NCBI RefSeq assembly: GCF_037038585.1
Contig: NC_092521.1
Coordinates: 108,268,105 to 108,332,104, forward strand
Reading direction: 5' to 3'
Origin: Patagioenas fasciata
Lineage: Eukaryota > Chordata > Aves > Columbiformes > Columbidae
DNA length: 64,000 nucleotides
A model generated the notes under the pieces. It did not search any database. It saw only the letters and a list, made by a program, of their open reading frames with translations, and was not told where the DNA came from. The position numbers and the translations under genes are program-made. This document shows positions 40,630 through 52,200 of this stretch, piece by piece (the stretch's first letter is position 1; every line of letters begins with the position of its first letter).

Positions 40630-40976
40630 TTATAGACCTCAGTAATGTTTATAAATATATGAAGGGTGAGTGTCCCGAGGATGGAGCCAGGCTCTTCTCA
40701 GTGACAACCAATGATAAGACAAGGGGCAGTGGGTGCAAACTGGAACACAAGAGGTTCCACTTAAATATGAGAAGAAACTTCTTCTCAGTGAGGGTGGCAG
40801 AACACTGGAACAGGCTGCCTGGGGAGGTTGTGGAGTCTCCTTCTCCAGAGACATTCAAAACCCACCTGGACACATTCCTGTGTAACCTCATCTGGGTGTT
40901 CCTGCTCCAGAGGGGAGATTGGACTGGATGATCTTTCAAGATCCCTTCCAATCCCTAACATTCTGCAATTCTGTGA
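40630..40976 (+). mobile_element. CR1 LINE, 3' end with remnant of ORF2
   Basis: The stretch from 'gacctcagtaatgtttataa' to the terminal 'attctgcaattctgtga' matches the 3' end of an avian CR1. The plus-strand translation keeps the signature of the CR1 ORF2 C-terminus: EDGARLFSV, then [19 protein letters not shown], then [12 protein letters not shown]. The copy is truncated at its 5' side and retains no reverse transcriptase core. It ends with the CR1 8-bp tail repeat in degenerate form. Confidence 0.93.
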
Positions 40977-43900
40977 AGGTTATTCTGGTATTTAATGGGT
41001 TTTGAGAGGTACAGTTCTAATACTTCGGCTTTTAATTTACTCACATACAAGGGTGAGGAAAGCCAAATAAGAACATGCATGGAATGGTTTTAAAAAGTTG
41101 AAATTACTGAGCTGACTTCACTTGCTCCATTTTAAGATGAAAGAATAGAAACTTAGCAGCCTGCCTATAGAGCTCTGGAAAAAGCAGGGGTTAAAACAGC
41201 CAATAACCAACACAATATCCACTTACTAACAGAAAGATGTAGAGACCACTTCTTCTTTCTCTCCCCTCCTCAGACTGACATGTGCCTGTTTGCTTTCTCC
41301 TTCTCCCCTAGCTGCACCACCACCTTCCTCCTCTCATCCCTGCACCATCATCCAAACTGCCAGATGGAGAGAGGGCCCCTCATGCTGGAGAAGAGAGGAG
41401 GAAGACAGAAGGAGCAGATGAGAATTGGTGGTTGACATAAACCCTGAAGAGTCAACAATAATGTAGGCTACAGCTCAGGCGGGATGGCTGGGCTTGGCCA
41501 TTGCTATCTGCTGCCCATCTTGCTGCTACCAGCACTTTGTGGCGGCACCAGCGTGGATATAGATGCTACATGGCTTTGGGAGAAGGAGGCTACCAGTACT
41601 GACTCAAACCAAAAATATCACTGCAGCCAACAAAATGCACTGGCCAGGGGACAGACTGTTATAAGGGCCTGCTCAGCTGCCTCTCCAGTGAGGAGTCAGA
41701 AGTGAGCAAGTAAAGCAAAAAAAAAAATTAGTACTTTACTAGAAGTGTGCCATAATGGGAATAATTGATCTAGGAGGAACCAGGATGGAGGAAATGTGGC
41801 ACCGGAGTCTCAGATCGTAAGACCTAAATGCTATTACTCCAGAATCAAACCAGAGATCGTGGTACTCATCAGCAGGACCTCATGTAAGATCTCTATTCAG
41901 CTAGCGTGGTATTGCATTTAGCCACATCTATTCAGCTGACACTTTCACTGTCCTGTCTCTGTCCTGGAGGTTTCTGTGTCGCCCAGAATGGCAAAACTTT
42001 CACAAGGTCACTGCTGAATCATTCAACTCTTATTGCTAGAGAAACAGCCATGGTTACCAACTCTGCAACACCTTAGACAATATTTTTTAGATATATTCCA
42101 GAGAAAAAACAGTAGTTTCTCCTCTGTGTGTTTTCAGAGAAACAGTACTGGATTCCTCACAGTATGGCCTACATATTATTAGGGGTTTATTTGTTCTATA
42201 TTTTTGTTGTGTTAAAAGGAGTCTACTCATTGGAAACACAGTTTAAAGTGTGATTTTTTTTTTTTTTGGTACTACAACTGTTTGCACTTTTGTAAAAGTT
42301 TCCTCTTTAATTTGATCTGTTTCACTTCCTTCTTATTTGGGATGTATCAGTCTTCACTCTTGGAAGAGTGTTTGCCATAGCATTTCATTAACACCACTGC
42401 ATGCAGCAGCAGGTACTTTCCTCACTAAATCATCATAAAATGACCATATTTTTAAAATGCTGTGATGCTCACCTCTTGACTAGAAACTCAACATGGCTTA
42501 CCTTTTCTGACAGAAAATAGCAGCAGCAGTAAATACTTGACCCAAGGGCTTTTTCCTATTTGGATTTATTAAATGGGAACATAAAATGGAGGACTTCGTT
42601 GAACAAAACTGATGCTGACAGTTCTGTTATCTATGTATTTCTGAGGAGGCTGCAATCTGAGACCTGTAAACCAGCTGCCCTCATAATTTTACTGAGGTCT
42701 ATTATCTTTGGTTGTTCTGAAACAGGTCAGCTTTGATGTAATAAAATTGGGTCCTGTTCTGCACAGGCACACTATATCCTGGTCTGTTTGAATATTTGAC
42801 ATTGAAAACTCATAGAAAGTGTCCTTGGTCTACACAAGTTAATGCATGAACATGTTCATTTTTATAATGAAAAAATAACTAGTAAATAAAGAATCTCTAA
42901 TTGATGAATGGTTGTTTGTAATAATTCTAGCAGAGAAAATACACAATTTGTGCAAGCAGCAGTTCAACCATACACAGTGAAAGCAGAGTTTAAGAGAGAG
43001 CTGAAAGGTGTCTCAGCATGGCAATCTGCAGGTTAGAGATACTCAGTTGGCCCAAGTATTGGAAACTGTCTAGCTGCAGATGAAAAGAACTCTGTGCAGC
43101 ATATTTATTCCACCTCTTAGAAGTATAAAATAATAATTTAGTAGAAAAGGACCCTACTAGAATCAATTTTTAATGGCCTGTATTCATAAGCTCTGAATCT
43201 GAGATGAAAACAAAGGGAATGGAAATTTCTCACTTATAATTACATTATTGAGAGACAATTCGCTTGACAGGAATGTTAATTTCTGGGTACGGAATGCTGA
43301 AGATGGCTTGGGATAGACAGAAGGGAAGAAGCACATCGCTTGTGGTTTTCTGTTGAATACCTCAAACCACCATGATCCTAAATGGAGCGGTCCTAAAATG
43401 TATGCTAATAAAGTCCATGAAAAGGGGATGATAGGGATGGCTGCTGTGTGTGGAAAATATCCCCTCATTCTCGTTTCCTGAAGACATCAATTTGGGCTGA
43501 TTGTGCTGGGATCCCATGTAGCCAGTAGTAAAGCATCATTAGATTTTGGAAAAAAAAATCCCCTAAAAATTTTACTGACTGACATAAGGTAATTAGTTTG
43601 GACTTTCATTATGATGGATAAAGATGACTTAATCACTGGACTAGAAGATGGTGGTTGCCTAGGGACCAACAATGATAACCTGATTATGTTTAATATGTGA
43701 TGTATGTGCTTTAAAAAGCCTAACTGGCCAAAGCCAAGGCAAATAATGAAGGGCAGTGAGAAGGAGGAGAGGCAGGAAGAAATCTATGGATGCAAGCAGA
43801 TGTTTAAGAATAGCTTGTATCTCAAAGCACAATGTTCCACTCTTTTAAAACTTTATGCTTATATCATGAAACAAGGAAAAAAAAAAAAAACAAACCAAAT

Positions 43901-44161
43901 CCACATCATACATGCTTATGTGGATCTATACGTTACATACACCTCCTGGGTGTAAATTGAAGAGATTACTGTCCCTACAGCACTTGATAGCCCTTTAAGC
44001 ACTGGAGAAGTTACAGAAAACCAGACGAATCCCTAGGTCCTTTACAAAAAATGAATTTTTTAAAAAAATATGTTAAAAAATGAGATGATTAACTATTGGA
44101 TAATTAGCCTGATATCACTTTTCATAAAAGTAATGGAAAAGATGTAGAATTCTAAAAGTAG

Positions 44162-44242
44162 CAAATAAATTTAAAAATTTGTAAGCAAATAAATGACATC
44201 TCCAAATAAATGAAACCTTCAAATAAATGAATAAATAAAAAT
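44162..44242. repeat. Spaced AAATAAAT repeat
   Basis: Four copies of caaataaat or a close variant are spaced by 10-25 bases and followed by an (AAAT)n run. Confidence 0.7.
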
Positions 44243-46920
44243 GTTTTATTAAAATAAATTTCAAATTTCAGACTTTGAGTACAAGTTCGGTGAAACTAGA
44301 TAACTGTATAGATAGAGTACATTTTAGAAAGGTGTGTGTGCCTTTGTAGCATGTTGGATTAATGAAATTAGAATCCACAATATCAATAAAGCACATGTTC
44401 AGCAGAAGCAAATAACGGATCACAGGCTTAAAAACTTAGAAGCTACCTAAGCAGGTACAATGAGCTAAAAAGCTCTTTCACTGAGGCAAGAAAGGCATAG
44501 CAAGAGTCAGTGTCTGTCAGCAAAAGCTGAACACATTATGGAAATAAACTGCAATTTTTAAAGGTGTAGTAGACTAACTGTTGAAAGAAGCTACCCAAGG
44601 AGGGGATGACTTCAAACGTGGAATGGATACCAGAAGTTTTTGGAACCAACAGAGAGTTTTCACATGCTGAGAAGTCAGAGCTTTCATTTAGCTCTCATAT
44701 CTGCTCAAGAGGCCTGAGAGGCTATAATTGCAGTTATTTCTTAATTAAGTATTTTTCTTTTTGCCATTATATTGGGACTATTCTCTTAAATAACTGTAGT
44801 TTATCACAGTGAAGTTGCACTTTGAAATGGGGATTAGGTACTAATCGCATATGCTACAGTAGTCATTCTCTGCCACTGTTGAGGCTGATGGACAGTCCTG
44901 CATATCACCATTCTGTGATCTGAAAGAGCCTGTGAATAATAACTACAGAAAGATCTGGACAGGTATGCAATCTACAGAGACAGCATTCACCTTACAGTGT
45001 AAAAAAGAACAGGATTTGCTCTTTCAGTAAATGACTCCTAAAAATCCAACCTGCAGAGCACAATTTGGGGGAGGGGAACTTCTGTCTTAATCAGCCCTTT
45101 TCTATTTTTTAGGGACTTAAGGGTGATTCTACTGAAGTGAATGAAAAAATATTTCAAAAGGTCCAAGCCCAGGATTACATTGTGTTATTTTATGCTGCTT
45201 GGTCCAAAGTGCATGGTTGTGTTAAGCTGTGCTTCACCACAAGCATTAGAGTTTTGTGATGCTATCTAGGTTCCCTCTCAGTCCCTCTGAAACCTATATT
45301 TAAACTGGTAGCTGCTCTAATTGAAGGGAGTAGAATTATTTCTGGGACTCACCACAAGTGCTTACTCATTTCGTTAAAAGCTCCTGTCATTGTTAAATTA
45401 TGAGCACCCTGTCATCACCTGATGCTGTGTTTCAGTTTCAGAAGAATGTTGAGCTTTTCCATGGAGTATCTGAATGTGAGCAACATGGCCTTGCTTTCAT
45501 TATTATTTTTGGTACCTCTTGCATGCTACTGGAACATCAATGCCTGTCTCTAGCTAGCTCATGACACCAACCTCTACCGCTCACTAGGAGTTCAAGAAAA
45601 TGTTTGCTAATTTTCTACTATTCCATGCGTCTTGCAGGAGGTGAGATCCCTCAGCTACTTAAGAAAACGTGATTGAAACACATCTGCAGAACACTTGAAG
45701 TAATACAGTCCCGACTTCCAAAAAAGCTCTGCAACCAACACCCTTTTAGACACAGAGAACGTGAGCACAAGCTCAACTGATGCCAAAGGGCAAAGGCCCC
45801 ATTGGCTTTTAAAGGTACGTGACTGAAGACACCTCCAGATTGCTCCATCCCATACCAAACACAGGCAGTGCCATCTGTCTACTAGAGCTGGAACTGCTTT
45901 TTTATTTTTTTTCAGCTGCCGAATAAGCAACTAGTTTACAGCAAGACAAGTAACTTGAAATAGTCACCTGTAAATGGGGATAAATATTCACTAAGCAAAT
46001 TTGTTATTATTTAATAAGATAAAAACACTTATTAAAATTCCAAGAGTATTGCCATTATTTTTTGCTGTTATGACTACAGAAAGTTAGAAAAAAAATCTGT
46101 TAAAATGGACAACAGAAAAGCTACAGAATGAGCTCAATTAATTTGTGTTAACATAGAAATACCATGGTTGAGACTTAGGCCTAAGCCATTCTCTATTGTG
46201 AGAAAGAAAAAGACAGACACATCGTCTTTCACTCAACTGAATGAAAGCAGTGATGCTTTACCTCGGCTCATTAAGTTAAAACACCAAGTTATAGCATAGG
46301 ATGTTGAGTTGAAAGTATCATTCAGTCCTTGGCTGAGAAATTAAGAGCAATCAAAGGATATTTAATAGAGCTAAATGCCTTTACTATTACTATTTACTAC
46401 TGTTTTATCTGAATGCAAGAAATCCTTTCCAGTAGTGTAACAAGGCTTATTCGAAGTTCATCACAACCTGGGTGAAGTTCTCCCCAAAAGGCAATCAGGC
46501 AGATGGGGTGTTCTTGTGCTCCTGTGCTTTATTTTCTGACATGTGCAGCCACATGGACAATTAATCATTTTTACTCTAGGGCTGTCCTGTAACTGAGTAA
46601 CACAATATTTCTTTTTACTATGTGGGGAGACTCTGTTGGGATGAGGAAAAGAGACACAAAAGACATCGGAAGACTGTCTTTAAGGAAAACATCTTGAATC
46701 ACATGTGGCATATGCTTCCAGTAATTATTCCATACATTAAAATAGAAAACTCATCAATCATTTTAAACACTGGTGTTGGTTCAGCGGTAAATCCTCTTAG
46801 CAAATACACTCTTAAGACAACTGATGTTAAGAGAGTTGATCTCAAGGAGGCTCCTTTTGGAAGCCATCTGGGAAATGGTTGTGCTGTCATGGAAACTTTG
46901 AGCAAATTGTCACTGTGAGG

Positions 46921-47005
46921 TGTTTTGTTTTGTTTTGTGTTTGTTTGGTTTTGTTTGTTTGTGGGGTTTGTTTGTTTTTGTGGGTTTTGTTTGTTTGATT
47001 GTTTA
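46921..47005. repeat. (GTTTT)n/(GTTT)n microsatellite
   Basis: A tract of gtttt and gttt units about 85 bases long. It explains the Asn/Lys/Gln/Thr-rich minus-strand frames overlapping it. Confidence 0.9.
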
Positions 47006-49067
47006 ATTCCCTGCACATGCTTGACCCAAAAGCAAGAACTGTAGATTGACAAATAATTTTGTGGATGGGATGTGTGTGAGAATACTGATGCACATGGCCA
47101 AATGATGTTGCTCTTGACATACCGAGGACAATTTTGGTAGTAAATTAGACATACCTGACAGTAGGGAAAAAACTATGAAAAAAACTTCTGAAAAATGTCT
47201 TTCTTACAACATGTAGGAATTCTAAATAATATATAATGGGATGAGGATTTAGCTGAAACATTTTAACTGGAGGGTTTCCAGTGCTTTGTTTCAGATCTTC
47301 AGAAGAACGTAATCAATGAAATACAGAAAATGGATTTGGAAGAAGTGTGCGTTATCATCTCTCCAAGCATAATCTCAAACCTAGCTCTAAATTTTATGGA
47401 TTAAACTAGTTATCAACGTGTAAAATACATGTCATACATTCACTTCAGTATGTGTTTCAGTCCCTGAAGGAATTGTAGCTTACATTTCATCAAACAGAGA
47501 AAAAGTACCAGTCTCTTTTTCCTGTTTCAAGAGTAAACACCTGGACAAGAAGGTTGGTGTAAGCACTATGGCACAGGCTTTTTAGTTTGGGAAACCTACC
47601 TACAAGTCTCTGTGCTTGGCTCAAATTGCTTTTGGACTTGATTTTCTGCTTAAAAAAACTGAGGTGAAAGGCATTTCTTAACTTCTTAGCTGAATTTTGA
47701 GGCTAAATAAATTTGGAGATAGTTTGCCAAGAGGAAAAGGTGTGGAGAAGAGGCACATCACTCTGATGATAGCCACCACCAGAAAGTCTGCACAGAAGGC
47801 CCAGAGGCTGTGAGGACATGCCAACTGGTTTGTTCTCTCTCAAGTAAATGCAAATAGTTAAAGAATAATTGTAGAGAGTTTGTAATATTCTTGCTGACAC
47901 ACCTGCTTTCCATAACTGTAGGAGGTTGACTGTTTTGTCCTTCAGGAGCTGGAAGGCCTTTTGTATATATTTTCACCTTTCAGATCTCAGGGCATTAATT
48001 CCACATAGTAATCCCTGCCAAAGTTTGAGTTCTTCCTTTCTTTTTAGGGGGACTGCCAGCCTGGTAGTCACTCTGTTGGTGACGCCTGTGTTGCACACCG
48101 CCTTTGGAGAAGGTCACTCTGAAAAAAGTGCCACCCTAGGGTAGCTGCTTGAACTTTCATGTACTATGGGACCAAAATTATTCTCCGTTACCCAAAAGCA
48201 GACTGCCACAGGACTTAATTCTTGCCTCCAAAGATTGTGACTGGAAAACGTAAGATCAGGTTTTACACATTTTACTTCAATGACACCTTCAGCTAATGCC
48301 CTTTCCAATACATGGCCAGTGGTTATGAGGAGTGAGCAGTGTACTCATGCAGCTCTTTCAGAGTTTACACTTCAATTTAGGAAATCAATATGATTCCCCT
48401 GGCTAGTAAAATTTCCTGGCACCACCTAGATGTCAAAAATAACTTGTTCCTTTATAAACAAAGTAAATCAAGTTCAGATTACCATGATTTTATTCCCCGG
48501 TTTTTAAATTTTACGGCTCATTGCTAGACCAGTAACCTTTACAATGTAGATCCAACTTTCTTTCAAAATATACAAATAGGACACCTTGGTTTGAGCTTTT
48601 TGTACACTTACCAGGACTCCAAAAGTTAATTACTGTCATGACTGAAACCCAATGTGTTATTTATAATCTAATCAGCTATAACTGAAAATAACAATTATTA
48701 ATGTAAGCAAATACAACAGATACTTCATGAAAGATATGACATTATTTTACCCAGCTAACAATATTGTCATTTATAGCACGCTGCAAATATCAAAGACAAA
48801 TCAAACTGAGAAGGAAATTCAAATCTTAATTACTGACATATGATGATCTGAATGACACTAATTACTCCCCAAAATGAGCTTCTAGAAGTCTGCCTCAAGA
48901 ATGGAAATTCAGCTTGTTGTCACCTACTAGGAAGCCACTTGTTCCCTCACTGCAGCACCTGCTCAAGTTGCTGTTCTGCAAACCACTGAATTTTAGACAA
49001 TCGGTCACTGTAATTTTGTCTTCACAAGCACTCTGTGTTTCCCTCATATGGGTTATTGTTATGTCAG

Positions 49068-49106
49068 ATAACAGATAAAAGGAAAACAGCAGCCATTATC
49101 TGTTAT
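49068..49106. promoter_or_regulatory. Inverted repeat of GATA-factor motifs
   Basis: The 11-mer ataacagataa at 49068-49078 recurs as an exact reverse complement (ttatctgttat) at 49096-49106, separated by 17 bases. Each arm carries AGATAA-type sites. It sits at the end of an AT-rich, TAAT-rich segment. Binding is inferred from the motif alone. Confidence 0.35.
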
Positions 49107-52100
49107 AGGAAACAGACTAATGCAACACTTATTATAAACACACAATTCCTATTTTTAATTCCCCGATAATAACTTTCAAGGCAAAAATAAATCAGTACAC
49201 CCCTCTAACACTACATCTTTTTTGCTATTCTTTGCCTCTGCGTTGTAACAGTGCATCAGAGGTAAATCTCTTGCTTCCTGGCATCTCAAGCACAGTAGCA
49301 GAATGCTGAGTCCTGGGGAGTTCATCTGTCCTGATGGAACAACATGCCTAATCATCTATCCACAGAGTGGAGTCTGTTTGCAAAGGTCAAGCAACTTAAA
49401 CCACAGCTTTGCTGCTCTCTTTAAAAAGGAGTTTAATATTTAAAACTGTCCAGAGCCATGACCTGAAAGTACTTCTGCACTCCTTCTTCCTTTAGAAAGT
49501 CATCATCACCAAACTCTATCAGCCATTATCTAGGTTCACTTCTGAACTCTTCTGTTCCTCATTGAATTTTTTGTCTGTTTTTTAAATATCACAATATTTT
49601 CTATCTGTTCTTCCCATCCAACATAATTTATTTACTGCCTACATGAATTTAAATTGACTACAAAAGAATTCAGGTGAGCTTCACAGCAGCGCTATGATCA
49701 TTAAAACACAGCAAGCTACTTTTAGAATAATACATCTCCAAAACACGATGCAATTTGTTTTCAGTTTGTCAAAATTGCTACCATCACAGCTTGACAGCCA
49801 GGAACAAAACAAGTACAATCCTTTCAGGCACAGGCTACTCTGAAACATCAGCATTGTCAAGGATTTCCATTATTTCCTTTGAACTGAACCTTGAAAAGGA
49901 CTCTAAAGGCTTCAGTCAAATTCTAACACAGTTTGGCTCAATTGTGAGCCAACATAGCCCACATTAGGGCCAGGTATTAGAAGGGAAGAAAAAAGAAAAT
50001 GGTAACATTTAAACTCCTATGGTTTTGATACAAGGTCAACTCAATTTTGACAGCATATAATCCTGATATTTAGGGACCAAATCTGAAGGGAAACAAAATG
50101 CAAGGCCAAAGCAATCCTGACTGGAGCAAGGATTGCTATTTGCAACATGTTCAGACATGTTCAGCTCAGACTCATCATAAGAGCATTTTGCATTGGGGTG
50201 AAATTACTAAACAACATGAAGAACAGCATAGAAATAATAAATATTCTTACATAGCCTTGAAGAGTTAAATCAAATAATTTTGTTAAATTGTTTCAGAAAT
50301 CCATGTCCTTATTGCAAACTCCATCAGTCTGGGTCATTAGTCTCTTCAGCATGTGGTTTGCCCCTGTAAACCAAAAACTGTTTCAAACCTGATGTTTCCC
50401 CAGGGTACTATGTAAACCAGGTTGTTTCTATAAAAAAAATAAAAAAAGCCAGCAGAAGAGTATCTACAATGTGTATGTATAGCTCATAAAGAGAGACATT
50501 TGGCAGTAAGACGTCAGTTTGCTTTATGCCTTTGCTGTCTTGAGTCAGAAAAACTGAACTCCAGGAATCCCTACCTATGCAGTATGCCAAAAAAGAACAG
50601 AAATTGAATGTTTCTCCTGATTAGAAGTTTAAAAAATAATTGAGTTCTACAATATCAAAGAACTTATTAAAAATAACTCTTTTAATATCGTATTTAGGTA
50701 TAATTTATTTCTAAGACACTGACAATGTAGAACATACTGGGAACAGCGGGAGGGTGGCAAAGGTGTGGTGGTGACTCCACAGGCTACTGCAGCCATTGTC
50801 TTGTTGCTACTGCAGGTTTTGCAGCCACGCAAAGACAGATGGCATGATGCTATTTTAAACAGTTTCTGAAAGTCTGGATCTCAAATCCCAAACTAGCAGA
50901 CTGGTTTATTTTCCACAACATATTTCCAGCTGACACTTACAAACGTGCTGCACAACTGCCTTCAGATCCTGCCAGGACAGATTGCAGCATGGTCAGTCTC
51001 CATCCAGCTGAACATAATGCTGCCTCTGTAACAAGTTTACCAGGCTGATGATGTGGATATTTCACCAAGCCGTAAAAAGCCCCCAAACCACCTGATGAAA
51101 AGGCTTTGCCTGTGCAAAACAAAGCCATAAAGCCATAAAGCCAGGGAGGCTTGGATTAGATTATTGTATGGGACATGCCCTAGTCATATGGCAGGGAAGT
51201 AGAGAAGTGAACCACAGCAGATGAACTTATAGCGGGCATAAACCTCGGAAACAGTCTCCACTTGTATGTGAAATGCTGCTCAGGCTGTGAACCACTGCAA
51301 AAGAACAGTGATGTGATGTCTCAGAGTGTAACACAAGAGCAGCATTTGCCAGGACTCAAAACCAGGCCTTGTGATCAGCTATTCTACAGCAATACACGTT
51401 TTTGTGCAAATACAAGACACTTTCACTACAGATATTTCACAAAAAAAACCCCAAACAACAAAACATGAAGCAGATGAAGAAAAAGTGAAACTGTTTCCCA
51501 ATAACAGAAGCAATGGGGGAGGCAATAAAATAACAACTCTGGAAATACAAACCTTTTTCCAACCACTTCCTGACTGCTCAGATAAAATTCACAGAACAGA
51601 AATGCCTCTTGTTGGTACACCACAGTATGAAGACTGAGCATAATCTAATAATAATTTGGTACTTCTCTTCATTTGGAGTGCCTGAAGTCTCTTGACAGTA
51701 AGTGGCACAGCTCTGTGTCACAAAGAGATTTATTTCCTATTTGAGATTTTATTTTTTTCTTGGATGAATGCCCTTTCAATTTCTAAAACAATGCACCAAG
51801 GGTAAAAAGGGATAAAGAATTAATTATGGTCAGATACCAAAGAGAAGAAAATTAGGTAATTAAAATAAGATTTTCTTTCCTAAAGGAATGAATTTATTCT
51901 TTCCAATCAAAAGGGTAATATTGAATAAGCTGGCAAAACATTAGATCCAAATCAGAGACCCAACCAGAAAATTAGATATTTAATTAATATATACAGAAAT
52001 GCCTGAACTGTAAAATCTCCAGAATGGAAGAATATTCAGACAATATTTCACTGGAAGGTGAAAAATGGTATTTGAATTGACAAAGAACCTGCAGTCTTTA

Positions 52101-52175
52101 CTGTGCTGAAGCACACACACAGTCTAGGAGGATTCTACAGTCTGCTTGGTATTGTCCATAAATTTTTTGTTTAGC

Positions 52176-52200
52176 TTATATATATATATATATACATATG
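52176..52200. repeat. (TA)n microsatellite
   Basis: About ten uninterrupted TA units, then tacatatg. Confidence 0.9.
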
